Shown: in pieces, positions 46,701 to 57,696 of the stretch
Layout of the letters: each line of letters begins with the position of its first letter
Numbering within the stretch: position 1 is the stretch's first letter
Origin: Cyclospora cayetanensis
Taxonomy: Eukaryota; Apicomplexa; Conoidasida; Eucoccidiorida; Eimeriidae
DNA: 64,000 nt
Direction: 5' to 3'
Assembly (NCBI RefSeq): GCF_002999335.1
Contig: NW_020312635.1
Span: 62,001-126,000, forward strand
Notes under the pieces: model-generated
Seen by the model: the letters and a program-made list of their open reading frames with translations, nothing else
Told to the model about the DNA's origin: nothing
The model's database searches: none
Made by a program: the position numbers and the translations under genes

Positions 46701-48759
46701 GCAGCAGCCTCCCCGCCTAGAGCCGTCTTGCTGGGTGTCTCTTTTGTTCGGTGCATGCAGAGGGCAGCAGCACAGAGGCCGCTCGCCGTCTGGCTCACAC
46801 CTGTCGCCTTTGTTTCAACTTCCTGAACAAGCACCAAATACGAAGCGTCTTGATGCCCTTCATCGGACTGGGGGTGTATGGTTTTGAGCCAAAGAGAGCG
46901 GCGCACATCCTCGTGCAGGCTGCAATCGAAGAAATGTTACAGGTCAGGCAGCATCGGGGTTCTAGGATGAGAGGCGTTTTTTTGAGCGTTTCTAGTCTTG
47001 TTCGTGACTCTGTCTTGGCTCTCCACACGAGCTTTCCCATTCGTTCGCCGTATTCCAGTGCTTCTTGCGTGCCTGCTGCTGCTCCTCAAGTCTCTCCTGC
47101 TTAGTTAAGTGGCCTTCCTGTGTGGTCGCTGCAGCAGTTCTCAAAGAATTGGTGGACGCCTCTTTTCTTGCCCTACAGCAGTGCTCCCTTCCCTCGACTT
47201 CTGCGGCTTCCGCGCTTGGGGAGGCTGTTCTCTCGGGAGGCTTTCTTGTCTGCACAAACTGCGTCGTTACTCTTGTTTCTCATTCTCACGACTTTTGTGC
47301 GTGTGTGTTTGTTTCGTTGCTTGCGAAAAGCCGCCACCGCAGCCCACCACTTTCTGCTCTCTCTAGCTCTCTCTCTCTGCTGTGGTGCCCTACAGGTGGA
47401 CGCGGTGTCTCCCCTATACAGTCTGAGTCGCATCGATCTGGTGGATGTTGACTTCCGTGCGGCAGGGGTTCTAGCGGAAGCCGTGCGAGAGGCAGAAAGC
47501 CTCTGGATTCCCGAGAAACAAGTCCGTGAGAGTCTAGCTTTCTGTGTCTCCGCATCCTGTCTTGCGTTGCCACTGTCTGTCTATCGCTGGTTTTTGCCGT
47601 GCTGCCTCCTCTGCCGCGCATGCTGCGTGTGTGGCTCTCGGCTCTGTTCTATGGTGTTACGTGAAGCCCTCATTCAGCTTGTCTCCACCATCCACCACCT
47701 CTGCCGCTCTAGTTCTCAGCGTCACACGCCGCATGCATGCATGCATTTCCTACCACGGATAGGCAGGTGCCTGTTGGCGTGCTGGTGTGCTGCCTGCGTG
47801 TGCTGGCGCGTAGGTCATAACAGCTCCCCAATATTGGAGCCGCCAGAGTCGTCGCATCCTCGAAGTCTCCGACTCGCTGCTCTCCTATTGCAAGCGGCAC
47901 ACTCGCGTCTCCTTCAAGAAGGTGGCTTTTTGAGGGCCCTTACTTGGGTTGGAAGTCCACTGCGCAGGCAGGGTGTACGGTGTACCTTAGAGACGCAGAT
48001 CGTGCAGGCTTCTATCGTGTAGGCTTCTATCGTGTAGGCTTCTGCGCTGCGATGTTTGTGCTTCTCGCATGTGCCTACAGCATCACGGCGTGATTCGTCG
48101 TCAGAAAAAGCATTACTTCTCCAACATTCGCCCCTTCATGTGGCGAGCTTCCCGAGTGCTGCAGCCGCCAGCCTTCCTGGTGCGTTTCACTCCCCACACG
48201 TGTGTGTGCAGCCTCTGCTCGCTTCCTGTCTACCGTGAAGCTATTGGGGGATCGTTGCTGTCGTGTCTCTCCCCCCCTGTGTGCACGCGTATGGGCCTGC
48301 GGGTGCAGGCGAAAAGTGCAGTCAGTTCGTTTGATTTTTCAGTGCTCTTGCTGCCTGCCGCACGGCTGCGCTCCCTCTCTGCTGCATGCCTCGCCTACCC
48401 CTCCTCCCTTCCTCCCTCCCCCTTATTCAGTCCTAGGTACATCGATATGTCTGCCACGAATCGCAAGGTCTCTCTGGCTTTCGCCACGCTCCTCCTACCC
48501 CGCATGGCGCCTGCCCCCTTCCCCCACTGCTCGGAATTTCCTTCCTCCCTCTCCCTTCTGCCTTTAGGTGCTGAAGCATTCAGGAGCTCCTGCAGCGCAG
48601 CAGCTGCCGGCTCGCCCTTTCTTCTTGAAAGGCGTCTCAGCCATTCTTTATCCCCCGCGAGTCTCCGGCTTTCCTTCGCTTAGGCTGAGGAGAGACGGAC
48701 AGTTCACTGGCACAAACAAAATGCCAAGCGTCTCGGAAAAGGCCAAACCTAGGCTTTAA
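43727..48759 (+). CDS. Macro-domain-like protein with conserved C-terminal extension, possibly mitochondrial, 9 exons
   Basis: Exons: 43727-44681, 45590-45685, 46517-46597, 46761-46942, 47396-47521, 47814-47921, 48081-48199, 48437-48467, 48568-48759; all phases agree, 629 residues. The N-terminus (residues 1-100) is Arg/Ser/Ala-rich, almost without acid, like a mitochondrial presequence. A macro (ADP-ribose-binding type) fold is suggested by INAIHGDILSAQLG, CIVLPMPPNMVPYRGLG, GGEALQRALFKGLKKAL, EVLLTGSHGATKNAP, MPYFWQGSS and RSVLMPFIGLGVYGFEPKRAA. A Gln-rich insert sits in the first loop, and the NAAN motif is absent, so catalysis is doubtful. After LSRIDLVDVD comes a basic extension (APQYWSRQSRRILE, then YFSNIRPFMWRASRVLQPP, then LPARPFFLKGVSAILYPPR) that I do not recognise. 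ATG context CACCATGC. An organellar ribosome or RNA role is possible but unproven. Confidence 0.75.
45280..45345. repeat. GCTGCTTTTGCT short tandem repeat in macro-gene intron 1
   Basis: Several copies of a 12-15-bp GCTGCTTTTGCTGCT unit between exons 1 and 2. On the minus strand it would read Ala-Ala-Ala-Lys, which makes a false coding-like signal. Confidence 0.75.
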
Positions 48760-50151
48760 CGGCGGCTCCCGTTCGCTGAGCATTGCTTGCACTGCAGCAC
48801 TTTTAGCGGTTAGAATGCACAAATGTAAACAAGTGCCCTAAGGGACACGGCGCAGTGATTCATTTGAACTTGTTGCAGGTGTGTGTGTATGCCTTTTAAA
48901 AGGTGCTCTATCACAGTCTATATGACGCTTTCCCTCCCTGTAAATCGTGTTGCCTATATTCCTCTCTAAATGGCTTGAAAAGTGTGTCAAAAAAGCAGAC
49001 TAAAGACCTCTTTCTGTCCTGCCTTCTCTCTCTCCCTCTGTCTCCCACTTTTCCCATGATCCTCTCTTGTGCGGCACTCCTACTTCGCGTCGCCCTTTTC
49101 TGCCCTTATTTTTCGTCTGGCCGTTTCGCCAGCGGACCACATGTCAGTGAGACTCTGCTTTTGGCATGCTCTGCTCCCCTCCCTCGAGCTTCTTTGTCCT
49201 CTCCGTCCGTGATTTTGCTGCTGCACCACCCTCTAGCGTGCAGTGTACACCCACGCCTCTGCTTCGGAAGAGGAACGACGCAGGGAAGAAGCAGTAGTCG
49301 TTCTTACGATCGCAGGCAACGCATAGAACCGCTTCGCAGCTCAGCATTCTGAAGCTGCAGTCAGCAGAGGGGCTAGCCGATCAACCACAGGCAGATGTAG
49401 CGTATCATCATTGAACTGCAGTGTATCATCACATTGCCTACTTGAACTGCAGCGTATCATCACATTGCCTACTTGAACTGCAGTGTATCATCACATTGCC
49501 TACTTGAACTGCAGCGTATCATCACATTGCCTGCTTGCAGAGCAGCAGCAGCGGCTCCTGACTCCGGCCGCTGACATGATTCTCCTACGAAAGCTACTCT
49601 ATCGCCAGGTGTGCCTCCTAAGTGGCATTCCTGTCATGCAGCACCGACTGTCTGCAATTGCAGATTGCGGGTGGGTGGGCCCTGCCAGGGAAGGCGGCAA
49701 TGCGCGAGCAAGCTATTGACTCCCCAATAGCGCCCGTTTCCGTGAGCCTAAGGCCTCAAAATTTGAAGTTCAACGTTCAACGTGTGGGGTTTATTATTCA
49801 GTTGGTAAATAGAGAAGATCCGACACACATTCCCGTCACAGCTGTGGGGCCGGTGTAAAAAGCCCCAATGTCTGCCTTCGAGTTTCGTCGTACGTTTCTT
49901 TGCATCTTCCGCGCTGTTATGTGGCCGCAAGTGCGATAAAGGGAATAGTTTTTGTTTGAATTCTCACCGCTAGGGAGACTGCACGCGGTCTTTCTCCCCA
50001 GCGCGAGTTACCTCCTGCCTTCCTCCGTCGCAGGGGGGCTCCCTCACCTGCGCGGAGTGTACTGGATCCTTCTGCAGCCGAGGCACTTCTTCTGCCTTCT
50101 CTCAGCTCCCCACTTTTGGTTAAAAGCCGAATTCCAAACTAAATACGGCAG
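48760..50151. other. Intergenic region upstream of BOP1
   Basis: About 1.4 kb with the 31-bp array at 49411-49534. No supported gene. The last few hundred bases are likely the BOP1 promoter and 5' UTR. Confidence 0.55.
49411..49534. repeat. 31-bp tandem repeat, four copies
   Basis: Units TTGAACTGCAGYGTATCATC... begin at 49411, 49442, 49473 and 49504. Copies 1 and 3 carry T and copies 2 and 4 carry C at the Y, which suggests duplication of a two-unit block. Confidence 0.93.
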
Positions 50152-53100
50152 ATGAGCTCCCCGCGCGGCGGCTCTCGGGGGGCAGCCTCCCCCGTCCGAC
50201 TGAGCAGGGGAGGGGGCCCCCCCCCATCAGTGCAGCCTCCCCCCCAAGAAAGCAAGTCAGCAAGGGGGCCCCTGCCAGCAGCAGCAGCAGCGGCAGTGCC
50301 GGCTGTGGAGAACTCCGCAACTGCATCGAAAGTCAAGCAAGAAGAGCCGCAGCAGGAAACCCCCACAGAGACCCTTGGGGGGCCCCCCACAGGGAGGGGC
50401 CCCCAAGGGAGGGGCCCCCGAGGGAGGGGCCCCCAAGGGAGGGGCCCCAAGGATCTGCCGTCCGAAGCAGAGCAGCCACATGCGCGCCGCTCATTGGCGG
50501 CTTCCTCGTCTAAGGAAGGCTTTCCGAGAAAGCTACGAGGCGCTACCAGCGCTGCGAGCGAACGTGCTGCTCCCTTCGCCGAAAACGCCGTGACAAAGGA
50601 AGCCGCGAATAGACAGCCTGAGGGGCCCCTCGCGGGAAAGTCAAAGCGGTACGCCACACTGATGTCTGTGCCGAATGTGATGGAAGTCGAGGGAGAAGAA
50701 GAACTGTTGTCGGATGACGATGAAGACAGGAACCGGAGTGGTGCTGTGCCTCTCTGGTGGTATGACAAGTACAAGCACATTGGTACGTTGCACTGAGGTT
50801 TTTTGCGCGTTGTTTTTGAGGGACCAGACTGCGCAGCGCGATGCAACGATGCAGCAAGTGCTGTATTTCCTGCAATGACATGCGCTATTCGACGCTTTAG
50901 GTGGGCCGTTTGAGCGTAGGGGGGGTCGCTAGGTGTGAGTGTGCCAGGAGGGTGAAGTATTGCAGCATGTCGTGCAGCGGAAGCGAAATTTTATCGCTAC
51001 CATGCATGCAGGAGTAGTCTTGCTTGTTGCCTTTGTCGTGAGGAGATACACACACGCAAGGGCTTAGAAAAAAAAGGCCCCTGGCTGCAGCGCCACTGCG
51101 TTGAGTTCGACGCGAAGGCTACCTCGGGGGTGGGGTGTTTTTTTGAATCTTCTGAGGCTAATGCAGGGGTGGATACAGCTGCCAGTTCTTCAGCCTTGCA
51201 GTTGACAGCCTTTGGGGGTGTGTATGTGTATGTGTTTACGTGTGTGTGAGGGGGTGGGTGGGTGGGTGTGGCGATCTCAGGCTACGACGCTGAGGGCAAT
51301 CGCGTCGAAAAGACGCTGCAAAGCGGGGGGGGGGCCCTTGGGGAGTTGCTGGCAAATGCGGAGATAGGCTCAGAGCGATGGCGGCATGTGAGGGATTTGC
51401 GGAACGATCGAATAGTGACTTTGTCGGAGCAAGACTTGGAGGTATGCTGCATGCGCTAGGGTGCACGTGGGACTGGAGAAGTAGCGAGAATGCGCATCCC
51501 TCGTCAGGCTTCTTCGTATTTTACAAAGGGAAGGCAGGGAGGGGTGGGTGGGTGGGAATATTGGTGGTTGCCTTCCCATTTCAGCCGAACTTTAATGAGC
51601 TTCTTTGGAAGTGTGTCTTAAGGAGCCTCCTTGGAAGTGTGTCTTAAGGAGCCTCTTTGGCAGTGTGTCTTCATGAGTTTTTTTTGAAGTGTGTCTTCAT
51701 GAGCTTCTTTGGAAGTGTGCTGCTATCCGTGGCTTCTGCCTCCAGTTACTTGGCAGGATTCGCGACCGGAAGTTTCCCGACAAACGGTTCAATGATGAAG
51801 AAGTTTGGATTGAGGAAGACAAGACTGACAGGTGGCTCTCTACGCGCTGTGTGCATGCAAAGAGTAGCAGCATTCTGGTGTTTGGGGGGAGAAGTTGAGG
51901 GAGAAGGGCATCCTCGTGGCTGTGCTCGCATGCGCGTTGATGTTGCCTTTGCGGCTTCGACATACAGCTCTTGAGAAACGTTGCAAGGCATGCTCTGTCT
52001 GGGAGTGTGAAGGGGAGAAAGGGGCTGTTTGATGCGAGCATGCGAAGGCTTTGACCCCTCGCTCTGCGTTGCTTTTTCTGAAGAAGTTCGCGAAGGGCCT
52101 GGAGAAGAGGGAGGGAGGGGAGGAGGTGGTGGTGTTTGTGCTGTGGAGTGTGTGTTTCCGACTCAAGACTTGTTCTGTCGAGACTGTGTTGGGTGTATTG
52201 ATGCCTCGTGTTGTGTGTGTGTGTATGTGTGTGAGTAGCTGTTCTTTTTTTCTGTTTTGTTCTGCCCTTTTCACGTGGTCGTTTTGTTTTTCTACGGTGG
52301 CGAGGGCTTGTCTGTACGGCGAGAGGGTGGGGGCACTCTCCGCGCTACCTCTCACCCCCTGCTGTACATACACTGCCTCGGCAAGGCTCGTGCGGCGACT
52401 CTTTTCCGCCTTCTCTGCGTACTTGGTGCGCTTTGCCTTGCAGCATCTTCCCGATGAAGGCACTGCCTCCCCGCAAGGCGCAGTTCCTCCCGTCTGCTGC
52501 CGAGCAGAAAAAGATCAACCGCTACATCAAGATGATCAGAGAGGGCAAGCCCATCCGCCCTCCCTCCAAGCACGCGCAGGAGGAGACACTCAGAGACCTT
52601 TGGGGAGACAACATCTATTCTGCCACGCCTGCGAAAGACAAGCTCCCTCCTGCAGCGAAGGCGCCCAAACTCCCTCTTCCTAGCCACGCAGAAAGCTACA
52701 ATCCTCCTGAGGAGTACCTCTTCACGCCAGAGGTCAGAGCGAATGGAAGGGGCGCTTGGTGTGACGCTTGGTTTTGACGCAGCGTTTGTTTCGGATTGTC
52801 AGGGCATGCGGTGCACGGGGACTCTTTTTTTGCTGGAGAGAGGAGCTGTACATACACTGTGTGCATCGGAAGGGAAGTCTGCGTTTGTGGGGTGGGCTTG
52901 GAATGGCGTTCGTCGCAGGAGGAAGCAGAGTGGCGTGCCTTACCCCCCGAGAACCGTCCTCTGCCATTTCTGCCGCAAAAATTCTCTGCCCTCCGCAGGG
53001 TTCCTGCCTACGCGCAGTTGGTGCTCGAGCGGTGAGTTTCACGTGGCTTCGTCGAGGGTTCGTTCTTGTGACGGGCTGAACGTCTCTCTTGCGAGTCTCG

Positions 53101-56100
53101 CTTGCCATGGAGCATGCCCACGTTTTATCCGAAGAGCGAGAAACCCTCCCTGTCTTGTTTGCCGCCTTTGCGCCGAAAGAATTGCTTTCCTCGCCTTGAG
53201 AGGCTTGCTGCGCACAGCCCTCGAATCGGTGCATCGCCAACTGCGGGTGGAACGTCACACAAGGCAGAAAAAAGGCTGCGCCTTGCCGTCTGCATGCGCT
53301 CTTCAGGTACAACCGCTGCTTGGATTTGTACCTGTGCCCCCGCGCCGTCAAGCACCGCATGAACGTCGACCCCTCTTCGCTCTTGCCGCAGCTGCCTCCA
53401 GCCTCCTCTTTTAGGCCCTTTCCGACGTCTCTCGGCATGGCTTTCCTCCCGCTGACACTCCACGCTCAGCGAATTCCCCGACCACAGCCTCTCTTTGGTT
53501 TTCTCCTGCCCTTCGAAGACAAGCCTAACGAACGCCTCGAATGGAGCTCAGGCTCTCGTCCGGAGTGTAGCGACAAGAGCGACAAGAGCAGCAGCAGCAG
53601 GAGCGGCAGGAGCGGCAGGAGCAGCAGGAACGGGGAAAATTTGTTAGGGCCTGAAGGAGCAGCCGTGCGGGTAGTTTCCGTGAACGCCGCTGGCACATTC
53701 GTTGCGACGGGGAGTAGCGACGGTTGTCTTCGAGTGTTTGAGGCGAAAACAGGCAGAATCGTCGCTGCCCTGCTGTTGCAGCAGCAAATCACAGCGGCAG
53801 CGTTCCACCCTGCGCTTCCCATTCTTGCAGTGGCGGCGGCAGAGCAGCTGCTGCTCGTGACACTGGACAGACCGCTGTTCGACAGTCAGTCCTTGCATCA
53901 GCTCACGAATGCAGCAGCCGCTGCAACCCCCAAGGCGAAAAAGCAAGCTCCTGCCGCTGCAACAGAGGCGACTGCAGCGGGGGAGGGGAACGGCTTCGTC
54001 AGCGCTGCAAGGCGACAGATGGAAGAGGCTCTAGAGCTGCTCCGCGTCAAAACTGCCCTTGACGAGGAACTGCCGGATTTGCTGCACACAGCAGACGCAA
54101 GCGTCAGTAGCGGCGGCAGCAGCAACACGGACGGTCCCTACACTGTAGATGCCACTGTAGGCGCCAAGCTTGTCGGATGCTGGCAGCAAGTCTCCATGAA
54201 GCACGCGAAGGCAGCCGCAAAATCAGCAACAAAGGAACTGCAACAGCTACAGTCGCAGAACGGAGAGGAAGCTCATGAACTCACGCTCTTGCTAAGAGGG
54301 GTTCGACGCGCAGTTTTCTTGCTACACGACTCCCCCATTCTCAAGTTGAAGTGGCAGCATAAAGGTGGGGTATCCTGGAATCCTCGTTCTTTCTTTCCCT
54401 CCACGCTCTTTGCAGCTGTCTACGAATCTTCAGACGCGTTTTCACCGTCGGAACGTTCGTTGGCAGTATTCACGCCGGTTTCGACATTGCCTGCTGCCTC
54501 CTCTCCTCCCGCCGTCTGCATGTGCTCTGCGTCATCTCAACCTGTGGGCGACCTCGCCTAGCCGTTCTGCTGCCACCATGTGTGTCTGCCTCTGACCCTC
54601 TCTCCGCCTCGTTTTGAAATGTGGAGCTTCCACGGCGGCTGCTTTCTTCGAAAGGCGTGCGTGCCTCTTACGCGCACCCTGCGGCTGCCTCGCCACGACA
54701 TTCGCACATCTCCACGGAGCACATGCAGTCTTGCTGCCTGGGTGGCAAGGACTCACTTCGCTGCGTTTTCTGTGTCTCGTGTGGCTGCTGGCTGGGGTGT
54801 CTCCTCCTCCAGGGAACTATTTGGTGTCAGTCTGCCCGGGGAGTTCTTCCCCCTCCAACCAGTTGCTGATTCACAACATCAGGAAGCAGAAGTCTATCAA
54901 ACCGCTCAGAAGGAGAGGTCCTGGAGCTCTCAAAGACGCCGCCTTCCACCCTAAAGAGCCGTGGCTCATCGTTGCCTATACAAGGGGTTTGCGGTGGGTG
55001 ACCAGCTTGCTGTTGCGGTGACGACAATTCTTGTTTCATGAGGAAGATCGTCTCGTGAGCTGCTCAACATAGGGCACTTGGTTTGGAATGCTCCCCGTTT
55101 CGCAGGATCTACGATCTGGCAGCCAAGCAGCAGTCGGCTGGACTTCCTGGCACGCGCCAGGCGCTTCTCAAGAAGCTCATCGGTAGGTTTGCTCTGTGTT
55201 TTCCAGCTGTCTCGAGCCTCTGTTCATCATATTCCTTGTGGCGTGAGGTTCACCAGGTGACGCTCTTTGTACTCGTCTGTCGAAGGATGCGTTCGCTGGT
55301 TGTTGCAGGAGTTGAAAGCGTCAGTTCCGTGTCGGTCCACCCCAGTGGCTCGCAGTTGCTGGTCGGCGGGGAGAACAGCAAATTGTATTTTTTTGATTTG
55401 GAGCTGTCTAAGAGGGTTTTCAAAGTTTTTAGGGCTCACAAGCATGCAATCTCGAGCGTCGCATTCCACGAGACTCTCCCTCTCATGGCTTCCAGCAGCA
55501 TGGACGGGTGAGAAAAAGCACGCGCATCTCACCCACGCATGCACCTAAAAAGCAGCAGAAGCTGCAAAACTCTAACCACCAGGATACGCCACTCTGACCC
55601 TCGGCCCTGTGTTTTTCTGCCTTCATCATCAGTAGACTGCATTTTTCTCGGACTGTCATGATGCTTTGCAAGTGCGCGTCGTGTTTCATCGTGGTGTTGA
55701 GCCTCCTTCGGCCTTTTGGCCTTGCTGTGTGCTGCCTGCAGCACTGTGCAGGTGTACCACTGTCGAGTGTACGACGACCTCATGACGAACCCTCTGATCG
55801 TCCCTGTCAAAACTCTCAAGGTGAGCAGGGTTTGTGCTTTTCTTTGCTTTTTTGCAGGGGGGCGGTGTGGTTCTTGAGAGGTGTGTTGTGGCAGCCGTTT
55901 TTCTGGGGAAATTGAACTTATCTTCGCGCTTATAATGGGGCCCTTTGGCCGCCTGTGCGCGGCGTCCTTTACATGGCTGGGGGTGGAACTGCACGTTGCT
56001 TTTGCAATTTTTCAGGTCTGTGCAGACGCTACGCAAGGAGGAGGTGTCACCACGTGCTTTTGGCATCCAACGCTTCCCTGGCTGTTTACAGGCGACAGGA

Positions 56101-56126
56101 CTGGAGCCTGCAGTCTCTGGCGCTGA
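50152..56126 (+). CDS. BOP1: Ribosome biogenesis protein BOP1/ERB1, 11 exons
   Basis: BOP1/ERB1 is the scaffold of the PeBoW complex (with PES1 and WDR12) needed for 27S pre-rRNA processing and 60S assembly. Exons: 50152-50782, 51281-51441, 51746-51831, 52444-52732, 52919-53031, 53307-54364, 54813-54993, 55106-55182, 55309-55507, 55742-55820, 56016-56126; all phases agree, 994 residues. BOP1 N-domain marks: VPLWWYDKYKHIGYDAEG; GRIRDRKFPDKRFND; HAESYNPPEEYL; EEAEWRALPPENR, then KFSALRRVPAY, then RCLDLYLCPR with MNVDPSSLLPQLP and PFPT. A C-terminal beta-propeller follows: VATGSSDGCLRVFEAKTGRI, LKDAAFHPKEPWLIVAYTRGLRIYDL, VHPSGSQLLVGG, HKHAISSVAFHETLPLMASSSMDGTVQVYH, and FWHPTLPWLFTGDRTG. Exon 6 has long Ala/Ser/Lys insertions between blades. 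The N-terminus has a GRGPQ repeat and an acidic patch. Confidence 0.95.
50385..50452 (+). repeat. GGGAGGGGCCCCCAA tandem repeat in BOP1 exon 1
   Basis: Four imperfect 15-bp copies encode Gly-Arg-Gly-Pro-Gln. A similar GC-rich 15-mer with GGGGCCCCC occurs in the rpoA extension near 5430. Confidence 0.85.
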
Positions 56127-57696
56127 AGGAGGCATGTTGTGTTTCTGCCTCTGCCGATCGTTACTCTCTTTGTCAATTTGTACCTCTTTAAACTTCCGAA
56201 CATGCTCTCTAGCTCGGCCTACCTTTGTGTATTTCTACCAGGGAAGCCGGTGCATTGCGGCCTCGAAAATAGGTGCCGAAGGCTAGTGTACGGTGTCGTG
56301 GTGCTCAGCCAAGCGATCACGCGTTAGTTAGATTTAGGTTCTCAGGTGCATGTCTGCTGGCTACGAAGGTAGCCTTCTACGCAGGTGCCTAAGCAACTAG
56401 GACTACATATACCCACATAAAGCAAAGCAGCCTTAAGACGTCCAGACACCCACGTTAGCTGCGGAGGTAGAAAACTGTCTTCATCTGCGAATGTCGCTGC
56501 GAATCACATTCATTACGTGTCTCGCCACCGCGGTGCTTTCGTATTTTTGCACCTGTCAGCCGTTCATCACGTGCTCCGTAGTGACTATCTATCTTTTCAG
56601 GGCCGTATTCTTCGCAAGCTGTGTATCGAGCATGTTGGCTTTCTGCGTAGTGTCAATTGGTTTGCAACCAGACAGGATTTACGTCCAACGGGGAGATCAG
56701 GTGCATGCAGAGACACATTTCTAAGAGCACACGGGATAGGCCCGCCTAGCACTCCTGCTGCTGCCATCGCCGCTGCTTTGTCGCTGCAGCGACCTGAATT
56801 CTGCTGCTGCCGGAGCAGAGGCCTTTAGCAGTGATGGCGCATATACGACTGAGTATCCGCTGGGGTGGAAGCATGCAGCGAAAAATCCGAAAGCACAGTT
56901 TGAGCTGCGGATTTGTGATTTGCAAGGTGGTGATGGGCTGAATACCGAAGAGCACTGCTCTCGGGTGTACGGGGAGTTCGGCCCCATCACAGAAAGCAGA
57001 AAAGACATTTACGAGCCAGTTAAACACGCAAAAGACGAAAAAGAGTGGACAGAAAGGGGAAATGGAGTGGAAAGAAAGGGGAGGGAAGGAAGCGGGGGGA
57101 TCAAGCGCAAGGGTGTGTAGCAGTATGTGAGGGCCGCACATTGAAAATAGCATATTGTATATACATATGCATGTATATTGATACATATTTTGAAGTGTGC
57201 ACATGTGTTCGTAAATGGAATGACAGATACATCTATAAGTGGGCATCATATAGATGTGTGAACCAGTGTAGCATGTTTAGACGTGCGTGGACGTGTCTAT
57301 TTATGTACAAGTACAGTAACCATAGTATAGACACGCGTAGACACCTGTGCGGGGCGAGTAAATTTCCGCAAGTGTCACACATGTACAGAGGTGCAATAAA
57401 TGCGAATCAAAAACCCAATGCTGAAGGCTACACGTTTGCGGGGGAGCACACCAACAGAAGCACCGCTCTCCGACTACAAAGAGGCTTTTACGGCTCCTCG
57501 TGGCGAATTCGCTCTCACCGACGCAACCAGCGAAACGAGAGGGACGCTGGTTCGTGACTGCCTCTGTAACCGCGAGTCTTTGGCTGCCCTTGCTGTGCCG
57601 TTGCTGCCGCATCCTTGTCGAACAAAGCAGTTCCTGCTACCTTCAGATCGTTTGATCGTTCGTCGCCTTGTGGAGCCCGTGTTTTAAGGGAGCTGC
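56127..57696. other. Intergenic region between converging BOP1 and PDH E1-beta
   Basis: About 1.57 kb between two stop codons. An ATG-initiated frame at 57400-57687 (95 codons) exists but has no family match or supporting context. The remainder shows nothing recognisable. Confidence 0.55.

Noticed and set aside
57400..57687. Plus-strand 95-codon ATG frame between BOP1 and PDH E1-beta
   Set aside because: No family similarity, no supporting context, and it lies in the shared 3' region; could be real but I cannot support it.
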